DNA of 64,000 bases from assembly GCA_009761415.1 (NCBI GenBank), contig QUOL01000001.1, positions 3,968,001-4,032,000 of the forward strand, read 5' to 3'. Positions 20,423-31,564 of the stretch are shown in pieces (positions within the stretch are counted from its first letter, which is position 1; each line of letters starts with the position of its first letter). This stretch comes from Sarcomyxa edulis (Eukaryota > Basidiomycota > Agaricomycetes > Agaricales > Mycenaceae). Position numbers and translations under genes: made by a program. Under the pieces are notes generated by a model. The model had not been told where the DNA came from, searched no databases, and was given only the letters and a program-made list of their open reading frames with translations.

Positions 20423-23319
20423 ATGAACCAATTTCAAGGTCAAGCCACGTCCCCAGTAGCAGTATCCTTCCGTAACCACGCTCCCTCAATGTCAGAGTCA
20501 GCCTCGCATTTTGGTCCTGGTGCGTATTCTATCTGATATTAGTATCCATTTAACCTTTTGGAATCTTTCAGATGATGTGAAGAGCGATACTCCAGAAGCT
20601 CCAAGTATATTCTTGTCATTTGGTGAGTATGCTTTGCGCGCTGAAGACAGACTGCGAATAACATTTTGAGCAAAGGGTCGCAGTCACAGGCCTCCGCCCG
20701 TGGGCCACCGGAAACTTTGTCCTCCATAAACTCTTTTCGTTCGACGCTATCTTCAGCTAAGAGGAGGTTTTCTCAAACCATGCATCAAGACGGCCGGGGT
20801 AAGTATCTGATACTGTCTCCAGAAACACATCTCTGAAATTGATATACAAACCGTACAGATGACTATGGTCCAAATGTCCATCTCTCGCGGCACTATGGTA
20901 CGTTCAAGCTGGAAACTAGTCAACTGTTGGCTGATAATCAAAATCTCCAGGTCTAGCGTCTGGTCCTATTTACAATGAACATAGAGAAGATACTCCAAGG
21001 GCTCAACGCCTTCGTGGTCAAACACAGACAGGAGTCCAGGCACGCAGAACAGCACCATATATTGAATACTCACCAACCCGAGAACGCTCACCCACCCGAG
21101 AACGCTCACCAACCCGGGAACGCTCACCAACCCGGGAACGCTCACCAATCCAAGAACTAGCCCGAGAACCCCGAGAACCAGCCCAAGACCGCTCACCAAC
21201 CCAAGAACCTACCCAAGAACGCTCACCAACACGGGAACTTCCACCATCTCAGGAATTCCCACCACCAAAAGCTCAGGCATATATCTCTTACGATAGAGAA
21301 CACTCGGTGTACAGTGATCCTGGCCATGATCTCGCTCAGACTACCAGACTATCTCGCACGAAGGGCAAGCAGAAGGCTTCAAGTTGGCATGAAGGTCTCG
21401 ATTCCTTTCTCAGGACAAAGTTCACGGCTCAACACCCTTCAATATCCCTACTACCACTCAATAGTGTACGATCACCCTTGGAACCACTTAGACCACATCT
21501 GTCAGCTATCGCTTTACCAGTACCAGATGGTTCTTTTGCATCTCATCTAGCTATCTCAAGTCGCCATCCATCTACGCCAGACTCCTCATCACACCTGTTG
21601 TCCGCTGGACCAACACCGCCTATCCCAAACCGCCGTACATCTGTTTCGTCTTCTGTCTCACAGGATCTACCCTATATTCCTTCACACCTACGACCTTCTT
21701 TCATCTCAGATAACAACAATCCTGCTGATTTCTATACACCTTCCAAATCACCCAGTGACCTTGCTGCCGCCATTACTGAGGAGGTCTACGTAGATGCACC
21801 ATCGGACTACGGACTTGAACCTCCGCGAACTGGCACGTTCCGTCACCTCCCCACCGATGAATCAGACTTTGTGATGGATGGCGGTAGTGAGGATGAGAAT
21901 CATAGGGATCCCTATGATGCTGATGAAGATGACGATGGTCAGGATGATCTATATCACCACGTCGTGGCCCAGGAAGCTCCGGCTAGCTCTCCACACAGCA
22001 AAAACCTACGATCCAATAGCGACGGCGAAAACATGGAGACCCTTGGGGACAACAATATTTTGGTAAGTGTTCGCCTCAGATCTACTTCTCTACACTACAA
22101 TCAATACCGTTTATCTCTAGGAGCTTGCTCCTCACTTCCAGAAGCTAAGCCAAGATCTGAACTTAGGCTTTGACAGAATGATTTCCGCCATTAAAGGTGC
22201 TATTGGTCCATCAGCTGTCAATCTGCCTGTCGCCGTTCCCTCTTTCCAAAAACGATCCAAAAAGCCAAAATTGACAAGCAACCCTGTCCGTCGACCTTTT
22301 TTTGCTATACAGCTTGCCGTGAGTGTGCTTTTATACCTGTAATAGATATATGCTTACATATAGCAGTCGTCTATCAGACAACATTTCATAAAATTGATTG
22401 GAGAAGATCAGCTTCTAGTACCCGCTGTTTCTCGACCAGAGGCAGAAGCTTTCGCAGCTGGGTGGAAACTTGACAATGGCGATAGCATCCCACCGTGTTG
22501 CACAGAGTCAACCTTCAGGATTGATCTTCTCGGGACGCCGCACAGCCCATGGAACCAATCTGCAGCAAGAGTGTTCTGTTTTAGTTTCATCCAGTTTCAC
22601 CGCCTTCAGCAAAGCTCTACGACGATTACGGATGTAACCAATGCGTTTTACACCCGAATCAAGACTTTGAAATCAGAGTACAACACTAGCGTGGTTCGGC
22701 AAGACATTAGCAAACCACGTCATATGAGAAGGTGGCAACGCAAACGGACTGTACGCCAACATCTTTCTCTCTTAGTCTACATCAGAGCTTAAGTTCTCCA
22801 CAGCTGTTTCTTCGGAGACTTGATATTGCGCAAATGCATCCTCATTTACAAAAACATGTCCCCATGCTGGAACGACTTGGTGTTCTAGGAATGTCTAGTG
22901 ACGAATCTGAGGACGACACGCAAACTCCTACTCCCCATTTCCGTATCCTTACCTCAGCATGGAGGGCCCCCGACGTGGGGACATGGCTCAAGACTTTCGA
23001 CACCGTTCACACTTTGTATCGCCGGACAAGCAGTGATAGGAGGGGTGCCCCTCCTCGAATCCGCACGCTCAACTCTTTGTCACCAACATTGAGCAATAGT
23101 AAACAGTTTGTTCCTGATTTGCCAGTGACTGCCTACCACGGAGAATGGTTGGCGACCCGAACAGACACCAATTTTTGTGTCCGTCCTACTCAAGAGAACT
23201 ACGATTTTACTCATGATCGGGAGATTTTTGAGTAAGCCATTTTCGCCGTCACTTTATGTATCTACTGATAACCTCTATCTAGCTACATCAATGCGTCGTT
23301 CATACGAGGTTCTAGGTGA
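20423..23319 (+). CDS. Cargo gene D: large protein with SR-like repeat region
   Basis: Starts MNQFQGQATSPVAV at 20423. At least five 5' exons with phase-1 GT-AG introns lead into a long Ser/Pro-rich region, and the reading frame stays open to the TGA at 23319. Visible parts are tandem SPTRER repeats (21063-21220), a disordered region, an acidic EDENHRDPYDADEDDD patch, a probable nuclear motif KRSKKPK, a folded block LIGEDQLLVPAVSRPEAEAF, and MSSDESEDDTQ followed by HFRILTSAWRAPDVGTWL and LYRRTSSDRRGAPPRIR. The last exon (GEIFDYINASFIRGSR) is tiny. The WRAPDVGTWL region resembles a hypothetical-protein family I associate with Agaricomycete repeats, but this is unverified. A nucleic-acid-related nuclear role is only a guess. 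Confidence 0.7.
21063..21225 (+). repeat. Tandem 18-bp repeats encoding SPTRER
   Basis: The unit CTCACCAACCCGAGAACG occurs four times without interruption, then in degenerate form (SPIQEL, EPREPAQDR, SPTQEP, TQERSPTREL). The encoded S-P-x-R-E-R hexamers alternate Ser-Pro with Arg/Glu, reminiscent of the RS-like domains of splicing factors. Confidence 0.85.
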
Positions 23320-23674
23320 CCGCTTTGCACAATTATGTAGACTCTAACATATATGAATGTTATCTATGGAAGATGTTGCCAAATACCCGGGAAATCTGGG
23401 CCTGATGACGGCTGCCGCCTAAGGTCACTACCATGTGTACTTCCTGGAACCCTGAGATTGTTGTCAGTATTCCCTCATGCGTGCGGATTGTGCATGCCTT
23501 GGTCTTGGGTCTTCTATTGTTCGAACTATCTGGCATCAACCCATTGTTCATTCGAACGGCACTCGGTCCTCAATCCGAACTCCTAGCAGTGCATAATACT
23601 CCCATGGCAAAACCGCAATATCTGGTTGCGCACATCCGTTTCTGCTTGCTGCATCTCTCAATCATCGAATCCCA

Positions 23675-25922
23675 ATGTCTGACTCTGACTCTGAGCAAGA
23701 ATATGTTTTCCACGACCAGGATGCTGTCACGTTTATCGAAAAGGGTCGTCTAGGATTCCACTCTGCTCATATCAACACCCTTCTTTTCTCCCCAAATGGA
23801 CGATACATTGCCAGTGGCGACGATGCTGGTATCCTTATAGTATTTGCTTCGTTTTTCCAGCATATACATTGGTTAATAGAACTTTGCCTAGATCCGCCGT
23901 GCTAAAGGCAAATGGGATCAGATACGTGCTTACCGAATGCCTGCAACTATCCGAGGTATGGCATGGCACCCAACTATAGCTGCCCTGCTTGTAGGTTGTG
24001 GAAATGGGGATTTCTTTAAGATAACGATCAACGTGGATCTTTCGTCTCAGAGCGTACCAGTGAGCAAAGTCCCCAATGGAATTGATACTTTGATGTGACA
24101 CGGATTAGGGGGCTATGAAAGAACCTGTGGCACTTTTTCAAGTTCCTGGATTCATCCATTGTCTTGCGGTCAGCCCAACAGGCATTCAAGTTGCCCTTGC
24201 TGTCGACTATAAAGTTATTCTGTTGAATGCAACGGGTGAGTCGTCGATTCTGTCACCACTTCGTAATTTTGGCGATGCAGGCCGGTGATGCTGTTCGTAG
24301 ACTCAGGTTCATTTGGTTCTGAAATCTATCTACCAACCCCTGATGTAGAATGGTTCTCTGTACCAAGAAACATTCACTATATCGCGGACAATATTGTTGC
24401 TATATCATTCTTAGCAGATGGAATAATGTACGTATATCTCGGTCATATTCGATAGACGTCTTCTCACCGTCCGCTTTAACAGTGCCTATTCGACATCACC
24501 CCCATATCATGAAGTGTGGCGAATAGATGCCCATTCTAAGATGTTCGTCTTACAATTTTGTTCTTACGCACTCAATCCTCACAATCCGCAGTGGGCAGTC
24601 TGCAATATCTCCTTCTTGTGCCATTATAGCTGTAACAAATCTTGTAGATGGGATTGACTGGTATTCTGTACCTCAGAAGCGCCATATTCGAACCACTAAA
24701 TATTCCCTGGGAGACCAGACACGGTTCATTCTTGGGATTGATTTTTTGGACGAAACAACCGTTGTCGCTGGAAACAGTGCAGGTTCTCTGTTCATTATAC
24801 CAATGACGATGACTAGGGATCCCTATCAGCTAGTGTTTGATGAATATACAAGTGGTATGGTCATACGTTCCAACATCGTCTCTGCAATTGCTGATGCACT
24901 CTGCGATTCTAGCCATTCAGGTTGTCGTATGTATCACTTGCATGTCTCACGCTCACGTCTAGTCTTCTAAGCTTGCACAGGCACGCGGCCTTATAGATGG
25001 ACACCCGGTCATTGCTTTTGGAGGCTTTGCACTCTTGTCCGAGAGTAGTGGATCCCAGCTAAATCAAGCCAAGGTTGTGGTCGTAACTCAAGTACGCATG
25101 CTATAATCGGTTGTGTTGTTGCTCGTAATCATCCTTGAATACAGGCACCCGGGAGACGCGACTCCGCATATTCAGATAGTGTGGTGTGTCTGGTTCTATT
25201 TTCCCATTATTATTGTCGACACTCATCCAATCTCCAAGGATTATCATCCTACGGGGACAAGTCCAGGAAAAGCCCCCAAGAAAGATCCCCTTAGCACGGT
25301 GATTTTGTCCGTGTGATCGGTTGATCTCAGAACTAATTTTCCGTTCCATAGCTTGAGACTCCGGCATCCAATCCAAGTACTGGAGTCGCTATTCCAATTA
25401 TCTTCATTGCAATTATAATTGCCCTAGCAGGTCCTGAGCATCTTTATCGCCGTGTAATGGACCGACTCAACGTTCTGTCGGAATATCTGTCGGCTTACGT
25501 TGCGGATACCAGTACTACAAAGGCAGTACCACACAGCCTATCTTCATCTAGTTCTGTGCCGTTGGTACCTTCCTCCGCTTCCCCCGTACTCCCAGTAATC
25601 TCCTCTGCATTGGTACCCTCCTCCATTGTACTCCCAGTAATCACCTCCGCATCGGTACCTTTTTCGGCCATGCTCTTAGTGACCTCCTCTGCATCGGTAC
25701 CTTCCTCTGTCGTGACCTCTTCCACAATGGTAGCTTCCGAGTCCACTGCCAAGCCCACAGTAACCTCTTCTGCATCACTTTACACGCAAATCTGTAAGAA
25801 AAGCCGTTTATCAGCTTCTCCAATACTCTCTCTGACTCATTGAGAATTTCATAGGCAATCAGGTTGTAGAAAATACAATATGCGGTGCTGCGACTGGACT
25901 TCCTGCGACAGACTTGGATTGA
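23675..25922 (+). CDS. Cargo WD40-type beta-propeller protein 1 with C-terminal membrane anchor
   Basis: Starts MSDSDSEQEYVFHDQ at 23675 and runs through about nine short exons. Propeller blades are visible as HSAHINTLLFSPNGRYIASGDDAG, TIRGMAWHPTIAALLVGCGNGD, GFIHCLAVSPTGIQVALAV, NIVAISFLADGIM, AISPSCAIIAVTNLVDG and ILGIDFLDETTVVAGNSAGS, typical of degenerate WD40 repeats. After the propeller comes one membrane helix (VAIPIIFIAIIIALAG), then a long Ser/Val/Pro-rich tail made of imperfect ITSASVPSS-like repeats; the final splice leads to a stop at 25922. Protein 2 immediately downstream is its paralogue. WD40 propellers are protein-interaction platforms; the partner is unknown. Confidence 0.7.
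25560..25770 (+). repeat. Imperfect tandem repeats in the tail of WD40 protein 1
   Basis: About 45-48-bp units containing CCTCYGCATYGGTACCTTYYTC recur four to five times and encode a Ser/Val/Pro-rich linker after the predicted membrane helix. Confidence 0.6.
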
Positions 25923-26737
25923 ACCAAATGTGTGGATTTGGATCGCTGTACCGTACACCTTGATACAACTCAATACAATGTATATCATGTTAAGAGCTCG
26001 AACACTCTAACTAGCAGATACATGAACTTTCAAGCGCACTGGCAGATCACATCAGGAGTCCTCAAAAACGCCAATCCCAACAGATATATGGGGAGCTTCC
26101 CAGAGTCTGCGAGCGCTCGCCGTTCAGAGTTCCAAATGTGATTTTGATCAAGACACATTGTACACAGGCTCTGGAAAGGAAAGCTCCTATAGATGTTTGT
26201 CGGCCAAAATGGTCTCAAATACGCTATCACGGACAAAGATGTCACTGTCACGTTTCAGATGGTGTCACGCGTCTGTCGCACGAAAACTTCTACATTCGGC
26301 ATGATTTGGGTCAATTCTTCCCTCTCCATGTTTATGGATCCACAACCATGGACTGTTGACCGATCTCAACGTCAGATTGCGTCGGAGTGGTGGAGTTTGC
26401 TCTCAAAAACATTTTGTCCCTCACACGGTCTCAGATACGCGAAGTACGGACGAACATTTTCTTATTTTGAAGCGTCCCGGGGCCTTTGCAATACTTGATC
26501 TAAATCACCCTTATTGTTCTATTATTTAGGCAGGCCCTCAGACCGGTCTGATACCGAGAGCTGCTGACTTGGAACAATGGAGAAGACATGTTGCATCGTG
26601 ATATTACTGGGTTTACCAGACTCGGAAGCGTGGCTATATATTTCAGTCGTGCTCTCCATTACCTGGCTGCTGATATTTCTCTCCACCACCGTGTTCCCTA
26701 TCACTACTTAGGCTCAATATCTCTTGAAACTGCTGTC
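25923..26737. other. Spacer between the two propeller genes
   Basis: No convincing gene. Open stretches at 26138-26500 (plus) lack splice continuity with either neighbour. Probably promoter and 3' UTR sequence. Confidence 0.35.
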
Positions 26738-28394
26738 ATGGCTATGGAGTCGAACGGACCTGTCTTTGTGGAGGAAGGCAAATTGGTCTCACACCAGGCT
26801 GCAATTAATGTCATTCGGTTTTCACCTAATGGCCTTTTTATGGCAACCGGCGATGACAGTGGGGTCATAGTAGTGAGTCCTACGACGGATATTGTAGAGC
26901 ATCCTCACTCTATTCTGATTAGGTACGCCGCACAAGAAATTGGGAACGACTCCGTGTCTATAACATGTCCTCAACAATTAGAGGCTTGGCGTGGCATCCC
27001 ACTGAACTCAAACTACTTGTAGGGTGCGGGCACGGTGAGATTGCCATCCTCAAATTTGATCCCAAGTGTCGGCGTCTAGACGTAAGTGTCTTTTGGAGCT
27101 TTGTTTGCGGCTGTCTGGATTCATCTGACGTACACATAGGACTCTTCTTACAAAGTCTGGGGTACCGGGTGTGCTCACGGAGAGGACATGGATATAGATT
27201 TTGTTCCCGGATTTATTCACTGCCTAGCAGCCAATTCGGAAGGCACCCAGGTTGTCTTAACAGTCGATACCAAGGTTGCAATCTATTGTAAGTATGTTGA
27301 ACAATCTCGACTAGGTCTCTATTGATCAGTTACATAGCATTTGCGGACGATGGCAGCCTCCCGGGCGGGCTGGATTACTTGCTCTGTCCAGATGACAGAG
27401 AGTGGTTCTCAGCACCACGAAGTGTTCACTACCTTAACGATGATATTGTTATTGTGTCTTTTTTGGCACTAGGCATTGTGTAAGCTTTTAGCCTGATTGT
27501 CAATCATATGTTTATTCTCATGGTCGATACAGTGCATACTCTACGGCTTCTCCGTATGAGGAATTATGGCGGATTAGGCTCCGACCCGGGAGTTTCATGT
27601 CAGTGCTCGAATATAGACTTTCTCCCTATTTTTGACGTTTGACTCTAGTGGTCAATCTGCAATTTCTCCCTCTCGGAACCTCATTGCAGCGACAAATCTT
27701 GTCGACGGTATCGATTGGTACTCTATTCTGGAAAGACAATACATCAAGACCACCAGATACTCCACGAGCAATGTGACCAAATGGACTCTGGGCATCGAAT
27801 TTCTAGATGATGCGACGGTGATAGCAGGCACCAACGAAGGTAACTTGATCCTCGCTCCCATTACCATGACGGATGGACGTCACTATGAATTAAATATCGA
27901 TGGGTATGGAACATGTGAGCTCCTCTCACTTTCGGTCTTCTGATTACACACTTATGTCTAGTTACAGGCATTCAGGCTGTCGTACGTGTCCTTCTCAATC
28001 ATGTAGCTGTCCTGTATCTGATGGATACCTAGGCATGTGGACGGTTCCAACAAAAAATCGTTGTCGCTGTTGGCGGACCTACTGCTCATGTGCTATGGAA
28101 CGATAATCCCGAGGCTAAGGTTGTAATTCTTTCGCAGAATCTGGTAAGTGTATACAACTCATTGACAGTAGAAGCCTACGCTCACGTTCTATCTCATAGA
28201 ATCCACCGGACAGAGATATGCTTCCAGTTTACAGTACATCACCGATTGACGAATCACATTATCCAGTGTTGGCAGAAGATGATGCGCTAGAGGTAGGCAA
28301 CTTTGCTACTATGGTTCTCAATCGCAACATGGTCTTAGTAACCATTGCGTTTGTATCTGTCTTGATCATCATAGCTAGTCGAAGGGGTCAATAG
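26738..28394 (+). CDS. Cargo WD40-type beta-propeller protein 2 with tail anchor
   Basis: Starts MAMESNGPVFVEEGK at 26738 (or Met at 26744). Blade sequences parallel those of protein 1: INVIRFSPNGLFMATGDDSG, TIRGLAWHPTELKLLVGCGHGE, GFIHCLAANSEGTQVV, AISPSRNLIAATNLVDGIDWYS and LGIEFLDDATVIAGTNEGN. The intron order also matches, so the two genes arose by tandem duplication. The C-terminus lacks the long repeat tail of protein 1 and ends in a hydrophobic helix MVLVTIAFVSVLIIIAS followed by RRGQ and the stop at 28394, as in a tail-anchored protein. Confidence 0.7.
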
Positions 28395-31300
28395 ACCAGA
28401 TATGGAGTAGTCAGTAGTACGGTACTAGTCAGAAATCTCATAGGTTGAATTCTGTTTGGAGATACATAGAGTTGACGCATCATCTGAACGCCACCACCTT
28501 TGGGTCACCACACCGTAAGCTAGAGTCTGGCACGGATACGGCCTACCCAGGTCAAGCAATGGGTGTACACGTTGACCACGCAACCTAATATGTAGATATC
28601 ACATATCATTATTTGCCAACAAAAGTCCTTGGACTCCTCTGCCCAGGGACGTAGGTCTTTCTATTTACCAAAGGCACTGTAGACACCTGCAGGTGCATCT
28701 ACGGATCGACCCGCACCCATGCAGGTACGTATCAAGGTTTTACGGACCATATTACCGGGCTTGACCTGGGTTATACCCGGGTGACCCTACCGTACGCCCA
28801 GTACCCACTAAGTGTCTTTGGGTCATGGACACAACCAGAATGTCCCGTTTATTTTCTGTGGTGTGACTCAATGTATCAAATGTTTCATCCGGCGCATCTC
28901 TCTTACAGTCAAACCACAACCAAAATATCCAACATTAGTCTTCGACGGCGTGGGGAGCAGTCCTCGCAAGCAAATCTCCCGGAATAGAATGTAGGGTGCT
29001 TCTACCGCAGCTTGTATCAACTACAACTTGTCGATAGTGGTTAACTGAATAAGACTGACCTTGTTTTTCTAGGCAAATTCACAACAAAAATCGTATATGC
29101 CCATGAAGTCAATGTATTATTGTACACATATTGAGGGGAGCTAGATAAAGTAATCATTCAACTATATGTCCCACAGGGAACTATCGATACAACGTACTTT
29201 GGACGGTCAATAGCAAAGAATATTTTGACAGAAGATTGTCCGAATTCTTCAGAGGTATTCTTGGCCCTTTCTGTCATAGCAGGTGCGTTATTCTGATCTG
29301 GGATGCATACAGTCAGGTCGGAACAGACTTTATATCGTGCGAATGCTGTATACTATACTAGTGGAACAATAGAGAGCCAAGTAGAACCTTGAGCGGACAA
29401 AGTAGTTTGATCATTGTTTGTTGGATGATGTAGGGTCTAGGACGTCAGGGATTGAGTCATAGCATGAAACAGATATATTTTGACCGTTCAAAAGCTGTTA
29501 CAAAAGCAGTATTTGGCTACGTCGAGGATGTAGAGGTTGGCAGAGATGTCGATGAGCAGTACACAGCTACATTGAGGATGTAGAGGTTGACGAGGATGTT
29601 GATGAGCGTCGGTCGGACTCGTAATATTGGACACCGCGGGTATGCCTAGTTGAGCGATCAATCAACTTCAGTACAATGGGGCCCAGACAATGAACTCACG
29701 GCCATTCACGAAAGGCTCGGACACTCTCCTGGTTATCAGAATCCCGGAGACCTTGGAGGTATGCACTATATTGTTTCCGGTCAAATAGATCACAAAGAAA
29801 GGAAAAAAACCTCTACGTACTACGTCATCCAGGCTCCATCAACTATCCTGCGGCTCTGAGGCGAAAATGACCAGCTTGGAGGCACAGAGGAGTTTGACTG
29901 TGACCCTGCCCGTGTTCTGGTCTTCAAGACGTTCACAAGAGAGGACCATCTGTTGCAACATCAATCATAGCTGAGTTATATAGAATATATTTTACCAACC
30001 TGGCACGAACTTGCTCCTTGTATTGTCTTGAAAGCGGCCTTGGTACAGTCGGGTTGGGGGCTGTTGCATCCATGAGGGGAAGTGGAGAAATTGGAAATGA
30101 GACAAACTGGGATGTTAGCGTATTGCAACCCTAGCCGAATGGAAGCGTAGTTTCCATCAGAAAATAAAAGCTGCCGTACCTTCCGTACCTCAAAATCGTT
30201 GGAGATGCGGAGCCTCGCACATTGCTTCAAGTTCAGGCCTGGAGCCTATGAGGATCAGCATTCTAGACGGTGGGTTTCTAGATCTTGAGATGCACAAAGT
30301 ATGCTGGGAGCGGTACTGGTGCAAGAATAGTCAACACCAGGACCTCACGTGTCATGGCGCGTTGCACGCGTGCGGCGTCACCTCTCGGCACCAACCAGCC
30401 TTTTAAAATCATTGAGCTGTCTGCCTTGCCACGTCTATGGCATGTAGCACCGTCGTCATATGCAAAGGTCCCAAGTACTAGATTTGTCAGCGGCAGTCCA
30501 GGCTTTGCAGTTATGGAAGGAACGGAAGACAGAGGGTCAGAAAAACACGTTTATTTCAAGAGATCTATCTACTCATGGTCACGGAGATCCGTGGATGGAT
30601 GCCTTTGCTAGTATCAGTGGATATGTACAGAAAGAGACGAGTGGAGAAGAAAACTTGTATTGGATGACAAACTAACAAGAAGAGAAAGCTCTAGGCGGAT
30701 GGCCGACGGCAGATGCGGCAGAGGCCCTGAAAAATGGAAAAGCTCACGTTCAACGTTCAGCATTGACCTCATACCCAGACTGTGTGACACATTGTACCAA
30801 CTTAGCTTTAACTCTGCATTCCGTTTGTCTGCTTTTGTTGAGGAGAGCCGTAATCGGAGGAAACAGTCTGTTGGCCGACCACAGCAAGTTGTCCGACCAT
30901 GTCAATTGGGATGATGCACATTGCTCCGTCCGCGGCTGTTGACAGAGGCAACACGTTCACATGAGCAAAAAGTCCGCGGCTGTTAACGGCGGCAGAGGTG
31001 TCTGCATGAGCACAAAAACCCAAGAGAATGGAAGACGGCGTGTAATGGGCATTAGTAGTAACAAACTCCAATCCGGAGATTCTTTGCTCCCGGCTTAATG
31101 CAATCCAGACCAACAATTTGTCATTATCGCAAAGTGACAATGGTAGAACAAGACTGCAAAGAAGAGTAAAAAATTGAAGACAATATGGTACGACAAAACT
31201 GTGAGACGACGCAAGTGCTGATGCTGTGCAGAGATGATGGCCGTATTGATTGTTGAGGGCACTGACTAATCATGTTCGGGCTTGCCGGAAGGCGTTCACC

Positions 31301-31564
31301 AGGTTGATCCTCCCCATCTCTCTTGCTGAGCGTTGCTCTACGTCTGGACCAGCCAACTAGTATTAAATTGAAGACAAAATCTATGACGTTCTGAACAAAG
31401 CTCACGCAACTGCACCTCATCGATTTCTCTGACAAGTTGGACTCCATTGTTGCTGGTGCCTTCGAGTCGTTCAAATCTCCCCTGATTTTCTGTCTCGTCT
31501 AAGATATTGCAAGTGAGTAGTATTGATCTGTATACAACAAATCTGCAACTAATTCCTCAGCAGA
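28395..31564. other. Gene-poor cargo segment upstream of the transposase
   Basis: Three kilobases without a convincing gene. A roughly 47-bp direct repeat (CTACRTYGAGGATGTAGAGGTTG) is tandemly duplicated at 29518-29585. One 69-codon open frame at 29650-29859 (plus) has protein-like composition but no splice partners. The word TCCGCGGCTGTTRACRG recurs at 30928-30990. Palindromic words such as CACCTGCAGGTG occur at 28683. This may contain a decayed gene or the transposase promoter. Confidence 0.4.
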
